Assembly (NCBI RefSeq): GCF_900461525.1
Contig: NZ_UGOD01000001.1
Span: 527,001-591,000 of the forward strand
Reading direction: 5' to 3'
DNA: 64,000 nt
Source: Legionella busanensis
GTDB taxonomy: Bacteria > Pseudomonadota > Gammaproteobacteria > Legionellales > Legionellaceae
Part shown: one piece after another, positions 9,273-17,781 of the stretch
Position numbering within the stretch: position 1 is the stretch's first letter
How the letters are laid out: every line of letters starts with the position of its first letter
The notes under the pieces: generated by a model
What the model saw: the letters and a program-made list of their open reading frames with translations, nothing else
The model's database searches: none
What the model was told of the DNA's origin: nothing
Position numbers and translations under genes: made by a program

Positions 9273-9656
9273 ATGTTAAAAGGAATTCATCATATTGCTA
9301 TCATTTGTTCTGATTATCTGCACTCTAAATCTTTTTATACGAATATCTTAGGATTAAAGGTAATCAAGGAAACATTTAGGAAAGAGCGGCAATCTTATAA
9401 ATTAGATTTAGCCCTAAATGGTCAATATGTGATTGAGCTTTTTTCATTTCCTACACCACCAAAACGATTATCACGGCCTGAGGCAACAGGACTTAGACAT
9501 TTAGCATTTGAGGTAGATAATTTAACGAGTGTAGTTGAAGAGCTAGGGCAAAAAGGAATTTTGGCTGAGCCTATAAGAATAGATGAAATGACAGATAAAC
9601 AATTTACTTTTATTTTTGATCCAGATAATTTACCTATCGAACTATATGAAAAGTAG
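9273..9656 (+). CDS. VOC-family (glyoxalase-like) metalloprotein, GloA2/YaeR type
   Basis: A 127-residue protein with a single VOC beta-alpha-beta pair. The first metal ligand is in GIHHIAIICSD (His6 or His7), followed by SKSFYTNILGLKVI. The second half has LRHLAFEVDN (His about 75) and the terminal Glu in LPIELYEK. This matches the YaeR/GloA2 small VOC branch, whose substrate is uncertain. GAGGG precedes the ATG. A long palindrome terminates it against the convergent gene. Confidence 0.82.
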   Translation: MLKGIHHIAIICSDYLHSKSFYTNILGLKVIKETFRKERQSYKLDLALNGQYVIELFSFPTPPKRLSRPEATGLRHLAFEVDNLTSVVEELGQKGILAEPIRIDEMTDKQFTFIFDPDNLPIELYEK

Positions 9657-9678
9657 TTTTACCTGCTTTTAAATTTTG

Positions 9679-9723
9679 TTTTTAAATGTTAATCAACTAG
9701 GTTGGTTAATTAACATTTAAAAA
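9679..9723. terminator. bidirectional terminator palindrome
   Basis: A perfect 15-bp inverted repeat (9679-9693 and 9709-9723, TTTTTAAATGTTAAT and its complement) has an inner CAAC/GTTG pair. T runs lie on both strands. It sits between the convergent stops at 9656 and 9735. Confidence 0.8.
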
Positions 9724-9734
9724 TATTAAAGGCT

Positions 9735-10178
9735 TTATTCATTGATGCCTATATAAATGGCCACTTCTGAACCATTATAATGTTCAAAGTCAGTCATATA
9801 ATTACGTTGGTATGTAGTTTCATTCGCAAAATAATCCCAAATTAGTTTCCACGTATTGACAATAATGTCTGGAATAGGACCGCTATTTTTAAAAACTAAA
9901 TATTTACCAGCTGTAATTGTCACATGGTTTAATTTAAAACCATCCTTATTAGTAACGCCCACAGTGATATTATAAGAACCATCTACATCTGACTCATAAT
10001 CAGAATAAACACCAAAAACAGGCGTTATATCTTTTAACTGACTTGCATTAAATTGCTGCCAAAGATTAGGTATTTTAGCGGTTTTTGGTATGAATTCATC
10101 ACTGTTTTTAGTTCTTATACTAAAACCTACAACTTTAAAAGAATCAACAAATTGCATATTAGGTTTTATCATAGTCAT
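9735..10178 (-). CDS. GyrI-like / effector-binding domain protein (Cass2-type)
   Basis: A 147-residue protein made of one GyrI-like small-molecule-binding domain. Typical signs are FKVVGFSIRTKN near the start, FGVYSDYESDVDGSYNITVGV in the middle, and YMTDFEHYNGSEVAIYIGI near the end, where the conserved acidic residue usually sits. No DNA-binding domain is attached, so it resembles the stand-alone effector-binding proteins (Cass2, AraC-ligand-domain type) that sequester cationic drugs. Its ATG overlaps the stop of the VOC gene by 4 bp, so the two are translationally coupled. Confidence 0.75.
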   Translation of the reverse strand: MTMIKPNMQFVDSFKVVGFSIRTKNSDEFIPKTAKIPNLWQQFNASQLKDITPVFGVYSDYESDVDGSYNITVGVTNKDGFKLNHVTITAGKYLVFKNSGPIPDIIVNTWKLIWDYFANETTYQRNYMTDFEHYNGSEVAIYIGINE

Positions 10179-10546
10179 TGTTCTTTTCCTAAAGAGACTA
10201 CACGAAGTCGATTACCATCGGGATCTTGAGCTAAAAACGTATAACCAAAAGATAAGTCTATAGGTGATTGGATAATCGCCATCTCTTTTTGTTGCCATTC
10301 TGAAAACAATGTGTCTACCTTAACATTATCTGTTACAGTAAAAACTAATTCATTGCCTGGGCTATTAACGCCCATTGTTTGTAGCGCATTACTGTCTTTC
10401 AAACCTAGCATGAGTCCACTGGGTAGCTTAAACATTTTAAAAGTAGGTGACGATTCTTCTGCTGATATACCTAATAAGCCTTGATAAAAAGAGTTACTCT
10501 CATGAAGGTTTTTAACATACATAACAATTGCATTTGGTTCTAGCAT
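10175..10546 (-). CDS. VOC-family protein
   Basis: A 123-residue protein of one VOC unit (glyoxalase/bleomycin-resistance fold). The signs are IVMYVKNLHESNSFYQGLLG near the N-terminus, ELVFTVTDNVKVDTLF in the second half, and FLAQDPDGNRLRVVSL at the end. The usual first-strand His is replaced by Val-Met-Tyr, as in bleomycin-resistance-type members that bind ligands without metal. AAGGAG lies 7 bp before the ATG. It is the first gene of a two-gene unit with the GyrI-like binder, which suggests a ligand-binding or resistance pair. Confidence 0.8.
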   Translation of the reverse strand: MLEPNAIVMYVKNLHESNSFYQGLLGISAEESSPTFKMFKLPSGLMLGLKDSNALQTMGVNSPGNELVFTVTDNVKVDTLFSEWQQKEMAIIQSPIDLSFGYTFLAQDPDGNRLRVVSLGKEQ

Positions 10547-10684
10547 TTAATTCTCCTTGATAGTTGGTATCAAGGCTTATTTTAAGATTAGTCAGTGTCA
10601 GTTTCTGTCAGTAGTTATTAGCTCGCCCGCTAAACTACCATAGATGGCAATTTCCTATCTCGCCTTTGACAGTTGTGCAAAGGT

Positions 10685-11371
10685 TTATTGTTCTGGAATT
10701 TTGTGTAATTTGCGCCACTGTTTTACAAGTGCTTGCCTTTGAGTAAAACGAGATTCTAAAGAAGTTAATTGCTGAATTCTATCCATGCGAAAATGGCGAA
10801 AATCTTTTCTTAGCTCACACCAAGCAATAATAATGCGTGTATCTTCAAAAAAACCAAGTGCTAAAGGCCAGATAATCCGGCATGACTTTTCGTCTTTTAA
10901 ATCAAGATATATGATTTCAATTTTATGCGCTTTGCGTATCGCTTGGCGAATAGTCGCCTCATAGTCATCATTGGTTTGAATAGTTTTTACAGGCCCTATA
11001 AATAATCCAGAGGATTCTAGCTGATGACGTAGTGCCTCTGGAAGGACCGCTTTAATTTTTGTAAGTGCTTTAGTAGCAGCAAGTTTCAGTTTATCATCAG
11101 CTCGGCGTGCTACCCAGCGTGAGCCTAGAACCAGCGCTTCAATCTCTTCTTCAGAAAACATAAGTGGCGGTAATATAAAACCAGGACGTAATACATAACC
11201 AAGACCTGGCTCACCTTCTATGTGAGCACCTTGGGATTGCAGTGTAGCAATATCTCGATAGAGTGTACGCAAGCTAATATCTAATTTTTCAGCCAGACAT
11301 TTCCCACTAACTGGATACTGATGTTGGCGTAATAATTGGATAAGTTCTAAAAGTCGTTCAGTGCGGGACAA
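10685..11371 (-). CDS. YafY-type HTH/WYL transcriptional regulator
   Basis: A 228-residue regulator. The N-terminal DeoR-type winged helix-turn-helix (about 1-60) has VSGKCLAEKLDISLRTLYRD as recognition region. The WYL domain (about 135-215) has IEIIYLDLKDE and RIIIAWCELRKDFRHFRMDRI. WYL domains bind nucleotide-type or other small ligands. The start is TTG with no obvious Shine-Dalgarno, but the protein begins exactly where family members do. It lies 138 bp upstream of the VOC/GyrI pair on the same strand and may regulate it. Confidence 0.88.
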   Translation of the reverse strand: MSRTERLLELIQLLRQHQYPVSGKCLAEKLDISLRTLYRDIATLQSQGAHIEGEPGLGYVLRPGFILPPLMFSEEEIEALVLGSRWVARRADDKLKLAATKALTKIKAVLPEALRHQLESSGLFIGPVKTIQTNDDYEATIRQAIRKAHKIEIIYLDLKDEKSCRIIWPLALGFFEDTRIIIAWCELRKDFRHFRMDRIQQLTSLESRFTQRQALVKQWRKLHKIPEQ

Positions 11372-11554
11372 CGATTTAAGCTCGGTTATATCGTGTTGTG
11401 ATAGTTTGGCAGGATATGACAGTAAATTCCACTTTTATTCATAGTTATTACGTCAATACTACCTAACTAATATTCACTAAATATGCCTTGGACTTGCTCC
11501 TCGAGCAAGTCCAATATGATTAACTGTTTTTTTAATTAAAACTATCCGATGTTT

Positions 11555-12415
11555 TTAGAAATTAGAGTTAATAATAACGTCATCTAAGTTCTTTTTAATC
11601 TGATACCATTGTTCAAACAATTGAGTCTGTAAGCTTAAGTTTTGCTGAATCTCCATCTGTTTAACATTCTCTTTAGTAAAATGAATATTTAAAACTCGTA
11701 AACCCTTAGAATCGGAAAAAGCTTTATTCACAGAGACGATATTCTTAATTGCATCATCAACAAACAAAATTGTTTTAATTTCTTTTTTTGTTTTGGATAA
11801 TACGCAAAGCAGGGCCTGTCCCTTGTCTTCTCCATCTAAAAACATAACCCCTTGTTGATAAATAACCTCATGAGTGAATTGTGGACAATGAACATTACCG
11901 GCTACAGAAGTTTTATTATTTTTAAATTTTAAACCCTTCTCTTGAAACAATGGTTTATCACCGATTGTAAAGTCATTATCTTTCAGTTGTAGCATAGTGG
12001 CACTTAAGTGCTCTTTACCGCGTGCTGTTAAGCCTATAATAATTGATCCTTGGCTAGTAGCGTTTTTGAGAAAAGGCAATACCGCATCATCTGTAACACG
12101 CATTTTAATTAATTGAAATAAAATATTTTGAATCCGTACTAGTTGCTGGTAGTCCGCAGTAAATAATTTATCTGGGGCCTCTTTCATTTTTTGTAATTTA
12201 TATTGCCAATCCCACCAGCCAACACTTCCTAACGGCTGTGTCATGGTTAATAAAGTATCATCTAAATCAAAGACCAATAATGTGGTTTTAGGGTCGATGT
12301 TAGCCTCATTATACAAAGCAGCAATTTCAGTGAAGCTGGCAGTCTGATAATTAATGACTTTAGCAAAGAGAGAGCTATGTAAGATTAAACTAATTAAGAA
12401 TAATAGAATACGCAT
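11555..12415 (-). CDS. DUF2608 secreted HAD-like protein
   Basis: A 286-residue protein with a signal peptide (MRILLFLISLILHSSLFA, cleavage near residue 18). It has HAD-type motifs: LVFDLDDTLL (motif I, both Asp present, about 46-55), GLTARG (motif II region, about 128-133) and ILFVDDAIKN (motif IV, about 215-224). This layout matches DUF2608, a family known mainly from Legionella and Chlamydia-like intracellular bacteria. It could be a periplasmic or exported phosphatase; the substrate is unknown. A strong AGGAGG lies 6 bp before the ATG. It is divergent from the LysR gene. Confidence 0.8.
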   Translation of the reverse strand: MRILLFLISLILHSSLFAKVINYQTASFTEIAALYNEANIDPKTTLLVFDLDDTLLTMTQPLGSVGWWDWQYKLQKMKEAPDKLFTADYQQLVRIQNILFQLIKMRVTDDAVLPFLKNATSQGSIIIGLTARGKEHLSATMLQLKDNDFTIGDKPLFQEKGLKFKNNKTSVAGNVHCPQFTHEVIYQQGVMFLDGEDKGQALLCVLSKTKKEIKTILFVDDAIKNIVSVNKAFSDSKGLRVLNIHFTKENVKQMEIQQNLSLQTQLFEQWYQIKKNLDDVIINSNF

Positions 12416-12508
12416 GTTACCTCCTGGTAGTTATTGTCTATCAGAAGTTAATGGTATACAGTAGTTAATTATTTGATTAGACTAAAAAATATAAATTCAT
12501 TGTTCACT

Positions 12509-13414
12509 ATGATAAACAATCAATTGAATCTAAATGATTTGGCTATTTTTGCATTGGTTGTAAAAAATCGCAGCTTCACGAAAGCAGCAGTTGAAGCTGG
12601 TATTTCTAAAGCCTGGGTTAGTCAAAAAATTTCTCAACTAGAAAATGATTTAAATATTAAACTCCTTAAAAGAACTACCCGTTCTTTAAGTCTTACGAGA
12701 GGAGGGGAGATATTATTTAAGCATTGTCAAATGATGTTGCAAGAAGTTAGCGTGGCAGAAAATCATTTACGAGAATATGCAAAATCACCTTCGGGCGAAT
12801 TAGTTATTACCTGTCCTGAAATTACTGGCGTAGAATTATTACCAAACCTTTTAAGTGAGTTTAATTTTCATTATCCTCAGATAAAAATCCGATTGATTAT
12901 CACTGATCAATTGATGGATTTGACGCGCGATGGAATCGACTTTGCTTTTAGAACAGGAAAATTAACAGATTCTACACTTGTATCGCGCTATATAGGTAAG
13001 GTACCTCGTTGCCTTGTAGCTTCCCCTAGTTATTTAGCCAATAGTGAGCCTATTAACAACCCGAATGATTTAATGAATCATAAATTGTTAAAACATAGTT
13101 CGCTATCTAATTGGCCATTAAAAAATAATGAAAATTTAGTTAGATTTAATATTAAAAATTTTGGTATAGAAAGTAATTCGCTTATTTTTTTACATCAAAT
13201 GGCCTGTCGCTCTCAAGGTATTGCCTTTTTACCTTATTATGTTTGTTGCAATTCGTTAAAAAATAAGACGCTGGTTAAGGTGTTACCTGAATGGCTTAAT
13301 ACGGATAATCAATACTATTTAATTTATCATAAAGATAAAAGCACACTTTATATACATCAATTATTTAAAGATTTTATTTTAAAGTCTGATTTAAAGAAGA
13401 TGGTTTCTCCATAA
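12509..13414 (+). CDS. LysR-family transcriptional regulator
   Basis: About 301 residues. The N-terminal winged helix-turn-helix is LNLNDLAIFALVVKNRSFTK to SKAWVSQKISQLENDLNIKL. It is followed by a periplasmic-binding-like effector domain (about 90-290, with GELVITCPEITG and FRTGKLTDSTL). The second domain is of the CrgA/DsdC-like branch that lacks obvious ligand specificity. I place the start at ATG 12509, where the HTH begins normally, and not at a TTG 12 codons upstream. LysR proteins usually control a divergent neighbour; here that is the DUF2608 gene. Confidence 0.88.
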   Translation: MINNQLNLNDLAIFALVVKNRSFTKAAVEAGISKAWVSQKISQLENDLNIKLLKRTTRSLSLTRGGEILFKHCQMMLQEVSVAENHLREYAKSPSGELVITCPEITGVELLPNLLSEFNFHYPQIKIRLIITDQLMDLTRDGIDFAFRTGKLTDSTLVSRYIGKVPRCLVASPSYLANSEPINNPNDLMNHKLLKHSSLSNWPLKNNENLVRFNIKNFGIESNSLIFLHQMACRSQGIAFLPYYVCCNSLKNKTLVKVLPEWLNTDNQYYLIYHKDKSTLYIHQLFKDFILKSDLKKMVSP

Positions 13415-13424
13415 TAAAGGAAAT

Positions 13425-14327
13425 TTATAGTTTTTTTTGTGCTAATAACAAACCAAATAAACCTTGTATAGGTTTACCAGTATTATCTAATTTATGTAGC
13501 TGTCCCGGTTTTTCGTTGTATTCTATGATAGACCAGCCTGCATCTTGGTAAAAGTGATAGAGCTCATGCTGATTAGCTAAATAAGTAAAGTTTTCTGGGT
13601 AGGAGAAAGGTTCAGCTTTAATAGGAAAAACTAAAAAATGTAAGCCATTTTGCATGGTCAGTTTTTGTAATTCAGTTATTAAGTGATGAATTCTTGTAGG
13701 ATTTAAGAATTGGAATGTAACTGTTGAGTAAATAAAGTCAAACTGCTCTTCCGAAAAAGGCAGCTGTTGATTTAGGTCATGTACTTGTGTGTTTATATTC
13801 AATTTTTCTTCAGTAGTAATTTCGTTGATTTTCTGAATAGCGTTCGCATTAATATCAACTGCGGTAATCTTATGTCCCAACAAAGCAAGCACCAATGGAT
13901 TACGACCTAAACCACAGCCAATGTCTAAAATTGACATTTTCTCTTGTTGTTTAAGATAAGTTTGATAGATTTGCCAAAGATCGGAATGGATAGATGAAAG
14001 TCCATATTTTTTTTCAAAATACCGATGTGGTTGACAAGCAAATTTTAAAGTTGCTTTAAAATCAGAACTTTTCAAAATGATTTTATGCCAGGCGGCAGGA
14101 GGTATAATTAGGCTTGAATTTTGATCATTTAATTCATATCGTACAATTTCATTCGCCTGCCCATCTAAAAAGACAAAATCAATCGCGCCAGTATGTAATT
14201 GCAATACTCCCCAAGTTCCTTCTTTAGTACTATGTTTATTAAGAAAAAATTGGAGATTTTGCTCACAATTAAGCTCAATTTGTTTATATGGTTTTATATT
14301 TTTTATTAATGGGTCATCAATGGCCAT
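13425..14327 (-). CDS. tehB: TehB-type SAM-dependent methyltransferase with N-terminal cupin-like domain
   Basis: A 300-residue two-domain protein. Residues about 5-100 form the DUF1971/TehB N-terminal beta-domain (VLQLHTGAIDFVFLDG, IIPPAAWHKI). Residues about 115-300 are a class I methyltransferase with SAM motif ILDIGCGLGRNPL (about 135-147), acidic motif AVDINANAI and motif DFIYSTVTFQFL. The closest known layout is the long TehB of Haemophilus, linked to tellurite and oxidant resistance; the physiological substrate is uncertain. It is convergent with the LysR gene with a gap of only 10 bp. Confidence 0.85.
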   Translation of the reverse strand: MAIDDPLIKNIKPYKQIELNCEQNLQFFLNKHSTKEGTWGVLQLHTGAIDFVFLDGQANEIVRYELNDQNSSLIIPPAAWHKIILKSSDFKATLKFACQPHRYFEKKYGLSSIHSDLWQIYQTYLKQQEKMSILDIGCGLGRNPLVLALLGHKITAVDINANAIQKINEITTEEKLNINTQVHDLNQQLPFSEEQFDFIYSTVTFQFLNPTRIHHLITELQKLTMQNGLHFLVFPIKAEPFSYPENFTYLANQHELYHFYQDAGWSIIEYNEKPGQLHKLDNTGKPIQGLFGLLLAQKKL

Positions 14328-14426
14328 AATACCTACTCGTTAAGAAAATTTATTAAGCTTATCTAAATAAATAGAGCATTGTCTATTTGCTATAATTAAT
14401 ATGAGAACGTTAAATTAAGTAATTTT

Positions 14427-14639
14427 ATGATTACCGGAAAAGCCTCTATCTACGAGGCTATAATCAAAGTAGAGGATAAAATCGTTTTTAAAACAGATGG
14501 CGATGATCTTGATCATTTAATTGCCTCATTAAGTGTTCATTGTGAGTCAGAAAAGTCCGGAGCAGAGGCTGAAATTATAGAAGTTAGTACGCATAATATT
14601 GTTTATCGTTGTCATAAACAAAGCGCTAGTTATGATTGA
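14427..14639 (+). CDS. small hypothetical protein
   Basis: A 70-residue protein with no signal peptide or membrane helix. It is predicted mixed alpha/beta (ASIYEAIIKVEDKIVFKTDG, then EAEIIEVSTHNIVYRCHK), resembling a small compact domain. Two cysteines are present. No family is recognised. It is divergent from tehB with a 99-bp gap and convergent with the MFS gene downstream. Confidence 0.55.
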   Translation: MITGKASIYEAIIKVEDKIVFKTDGDDLDHLIASLSVHCESEKSGAEAEIIEVSTHNIVYRCHKQSASYD

Positions 14640-14697
14640 AGTATAATTTTTATTAATTGCATAATCAGCAACTTATTTAAGTACCGTACAGAAAAGA

Positions 14698-15879
14698 TTA
14701 AGGGTTAAGTAAAACTTTTATACGGATTTTTCTTGTTCTCACTAATGCTAAAATACTTATACAAAGCACAGGAAAAGCAAGAATTAATGGTCTTGGTTCC
14801 CATTGCGCAGTTAAAATACCTATAAAGCCAGCCAAACCAAATTGGCAAGCGCCAATTAAAGCGGTGGCAGAGCCTGCTTGTTGTTTTAAATCTTGTAAAG
14901 CAAGTGCAGTTGCTGTACCCATGCTAAGGCCAATACCTGAGGTTAAAAAAAGCATAGGCAACATAAAGCGTAAAACACTCGTGTGATAATAATTTAGAAA
15001 TATCATCAAGATACAAGAGAAGATAATACAAATTAAGCCAAAGCGTACTATTTTTTCCAATGAATAATAATATGTCAGGCCTGCAGTAATAATATTAATG
15101 AAAAAAACTGTTAAGGCATTTAATCCAAACCACAAACCATATTGAATCGCACTAAGATGCAACTGACTAATTAAGATACCTGGTGATAAAGCACAAAATA
15201 AATATAAACCTAATAAATTTACCGAAGCAATAAGAGTATATTGACGAAAATAATGATTAGTTACAATAGTTTTAAATATTTTTAATTGTGCTGTATTTTG
15301 TCTAGGATAAGTATAATTTGGAATTCTATAAAAAGCGGTAATACTCATTAATAAGCCAATTAAAGTGAGAAAATAAAAGCTACTGTGCCAATCATGAGTA
15401 ATATCTATTAGAAAGCCACCTATTACAGGGGCAAGACTTGCAATCATTGCATTTATGCCTCCTAAAATACTAAATAGTCGTGCACAAACTGTAGTTGAAA
15501 AATTATCCCTTACAATTATAAAGCATATTAAATAAGTCCCGCAGGCGCCGGCAGCTTGAATGACTCGAGCCAAAATAAGGAGAGAAATGGATTGAGATAA
15601 AGCTGAAAGTATTGAGCCAATAAAATAGAGAAATGCTGCATAAATAGCAATACGACGGCGGCCATACTGGTCTGCTAAAGTGCCAATAATTAGCTGTCCT
15701 AAAGCAACAGTTAGCATAAATACATAAAGGCTAGCCTGCATTATAGTATCATTGGTTTTAAAAAAAGAGCTCATTACAGGAATTGCTGGAACAAACACAT
15801 CCATAGCAAAAGAAATACTAATGATTAAAGGAAATAAGTAGCGAATACATTTTGCCTCTGTCCATTGAATTGAGTTCAA
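14698..15879 (-). CDS. Bcr/CflA-type MFS drug efflux transporter
   Basis: A 393-residue, 12-helix MFS protein. The first helix contains FAMDVFVPAIPVMSSFF, typical of the Bcr/CflA (DHA1) group. The motif-A loop is GTLADQYGRRRIA at about residues 64-76, and the motif-C region APVIGGFL lies at the end of helix 5. The function is proton-driven export of drugs or small metabolites across the inner membrane. The start is TTG; no upstream ATG is available and the first usable internal ATG would remove helix 1. It stands alone on the minus strand, divergent from the lipoprotein gene. Confidence 0.87.
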   Translation of the reverse strand: MNSIQWTEAKCIRYLFPLIISISFAMDVFVPAIPVMSSFFKTNDTIMQASLYVFMLTVALGQLIIGTLADQYGRRRIAIYAAFLYFIGSILSALSQSISLLILARVIQAAGACGTYLICFIIVRDNFSTTVCARLFSILGGINAMIASLAPVIGGFLIDITHDWHSSFYFLTLIGLLMSITAFYRIPNYTYPRQNTAQLKIFKTIVTNHYFRQYTLIASVNLLGLYLFCALSPGILISQLHLSAIQYGLWFGLNALTVFFINIITAGLTYYYSLEKIVRFGLICIIFSCILMIFLNYYHTSVLRFMLPMLFLTSGIGLSMGTATALALQDLKQQAGSATALIGACQFGLAGFIGILTAQWEPRPLILAFPVLCISILALVRTRKIRIKVLLNP

Positions 15880-16136
15880 TTAAAGATAGTCCTATAAAGT
15901 TTATTTTAAGTTTTATACTAAAAAGAAAGGGCGAAATTGTAGCATATTAATTTAAAAATAAACTAATTTTCCCTGGAATTCACCAAATTGCAAATTAGTA
16001 ATTTAAACTTAATCCTTTCATTTTAAATGAGAAAATAGCTGGTTAAAATTAGCCCTCTATTTGATAAGTCTGGTTAAGTTGCAATCATAAAATTGATCGA
16101 TTAACATCTACACTCCTTTCAACTAAGGTAATAAGC

Positions 16137-16544
16137 ATGAGAAAAATACTTGTTATAACTTCCTTTGCACTATTGGCAGGTGGCTGCGCAGCGATTCCAG
16201 CTGAACCACAGGCAGTTCGTGGTGTTATTGTTTCAACAAAGGCTGCTCCACAAGGGTGCAAGTATGTAGGACAAGTGGTAGGAAACCAAGGTAATTTCTT
16301 TACAGGAGGTTTTACGTCCAATCGTAACTTAGAAGAAGGTGCTATGAATGACCTTAAAAATAAAGCAGTGCGGCTAGGAGCAAATTATATTCAGTTAATA
16401 ACTAATCGGGCTGGGGTTACAGGATCGATGAGTGGATTTGGCGCACAAAGCAATGGTTATATGAGTGGTAACTCACAACAAACCAACGTAACAAACCTTG
16501 GTAATGCTTATATTTGTTCACCAAAATCTATTGGCTTATCTTAA
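16137..16544 (+). CDS. DUF4156 lipoprotein
   Basis: A 135-residue lipoprotein. The lipobox LLAGGC sits at residues 12-17 with Cys17 as the acylated residue. The mature domain contains VRGVIVSTKAAPQGCKYVGQ and NDLKNKAVRLGANYIQLI, the typical DUF4156 arrangement (homologous to E. coli YjeI/RcsF-like small domains). The C-terminus is Gly/Ser/Asn-rich. Ala at +2 after the Cys allows outer-membrane sorting. The function of the family is unknown. Confidence 0.85.
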   Translation: MRKILVITSFALLAGGCAAIPAEPQAVRGVIVSTKAAPQGCKYVGQVVGNQGNFFTGGFTSNRNLEEGAMNDLKNKAVRLGANYIQLITNRAGVTGSMSGFGAQSNGYMSGNSQQTNVTNLGNAYICSPKSIGLS

Positions 16545-16609
16545 GTTGATTCAAACATAGAAGAGCTTAAGCTATCTAGTTTGTTTTATATCATTCTCAT
16601 AAATTCTGT

Positions 16610-16693
16610 GTGATCCCCGCGCAGGCGGGGATTTATCCCTTAATGAGTACTGAGGCTAATTTCACCATGAATTCCCGCCTACGTTGGAAAGTC
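16610..16693. repeat. 84-bp dispersed palindromic repeat, copy 2
   Basis: Same length and order as the unit at 5038-5121: GTGATCCCCGCGCAGGCG, ATCCCTTAATGAGTAC, then the inverted arm TTCCCGCCTACG ... GAAAGTC. It lies in the 475-bp gap between the lipoprotein and the CNB gene. Confidence 0.8.
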
Positions 16694-16714
16694 ATTTATA
16701 ATTCACGCAATAAT

Positions 16715-16842
16715 ACCGGACGAGCCGCGGAACGTAGGTAAAATTTAAAAGGCACAATTCAGAATAAAAACCAAAGTTTATTAAGTAGGCGACTTTTTAA
16801 AGCTTACGTCCCGGGGCTTGCCCGCGAGATCCCAGAGTTTTG
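16715..16842. repeat. imperfect inverted repeat element, GC-rich ends
   Basis: The left arm (about 16718-16750, GAGCCGCGGAACGTAGGTAA) and the right arm (about 16793-16841, TTACGTCCCGGGGCTTGCCC) are imperfect inverted copies flanking an AT-rich core. It directly follows the 84-bp repeat. No coding potential is seen between here and the start at 17032. Confidence 0.55.
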
Positions 16843-17031
16843 CTAGTTTACATAGACAAGTCACGAAAAGTAGTTAAGAAAGAACTTTTAAAAAGAAAAT
16901 AAGAAAATTTCCAACCTAGTGTTTACTAGCTTAAATCTAATCTAGTTGTATTCAATATGAAATTAAATATCACTATTCTTAATATTAATCTCACCTATAA
17001 TTAAATTGAATAATAAAATATGGAAATAATT

Positions 17032-17658
17032 ATGAGTGAGTTAACTTCAAAAGAGCGCTCTTTATTAAAGAATAGCCCATTACTTCAAACATTGACTGAG
17101 GCTGATTTTGAAGAATTAATTAATATATCTCATGTAGTTACTTTCAATACTGGGCAAACTCTTCTTATAGAAGGTGAATATAGTGATGATATCTATGTAA
17201 TTATTTTAGGCCAAGTTAATCTTTACAAAAAAAGCAGCGCAGGAAAGAAGAGGAGTTTAATTACTACTTTAAGCTCCGGCGAGTCTTTAGGCGAGATGCG
17301 TTTAATTAAAGATCAGCCATGCTCTTTAACAGTAGAAGCAGATACACCCGTTAAATTATTACGTTTATCCATTCAAGTACTAAAATCGAAACCATTTCAG
17401 CACTTATTAAATGCATTAACGTTATCTCTGGCCAAAATTTTAAGTGCTAGGCTTACTTCAGACAATCAACTAGTATCTGATAAAATAGTTGAAAGAGATA
17501 AGAAATCAACTCAGCTTTGGGTCTCACTTATTGTTATTTTTGCTTTAATACTCTTCTTATTAGAGGTTGGGTTAGGTCTTTATTATTTTCTAAATACTGA
17601 TGATTTTTGCGAGCTAAAAATTCAACATTCAAACTACATACCTAATACTAGGAGTTAA
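17032..17658 (+). CDS. cyclic-nucleotide-binding-fold protein with C-terminal membrane anchor
   Basis: About 208 residues. A cyclic-nucleotide-binding beta-roll (about 12-125) contains FNTGQTLLIEGEYSDDIYVI and the phosphate-cassette region SGESLGEMRLIKDQPCSLTV. A single strongly hydrophobic helix (about 163-185) lies near the C-terminus, followed by a short tail. The Glu of the cassette is present, but the Arg that normally contacts the cyclic phosphate is replaced (QPCS), so cAMP binding is doubtful. ATG 17032 is preferred over 17020 because GGAA lies at fair spacing. It is probably anchored to the inner membrane facing the cytoplasm. Confidence 0.78.
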   Translation: MSELTSKERSLLKNSPLLQTLTEADFEELINISHVVTFNTGQTLLIEGEYSDDIYVIILGQVNLYKKSSAGKKRSLITTLSSGESLGEMRLIKDQPCSLTVEADTPVKLLRLSIQVLKSKPFQHLLNALTLSLAKILSARLTSDNQLVSDKIVERDKKSTQLWVSLIVIFALILFLLEVGLGLYYFLNTDDFCELKIQHSNYIPNTRS

Positions 17659-17781
17659 GTCACTAGAAAATAATTTACCCGTAATTAAATGGTTTTAATT
17701 TTTTTCCAAATAGTAAATTTACTTAACAATCTATTGGGTTGCTATTAGAATAGGGCACTTTTTGTCTTATGGCTTTTTGCA

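Noticed and set aside
16085..16321. Antisense open frame over the lipoprotein gene
   Set aside because: The DUF4156 gene on the plus strand has a lipobox and family motifs; the antisense peptide has none.
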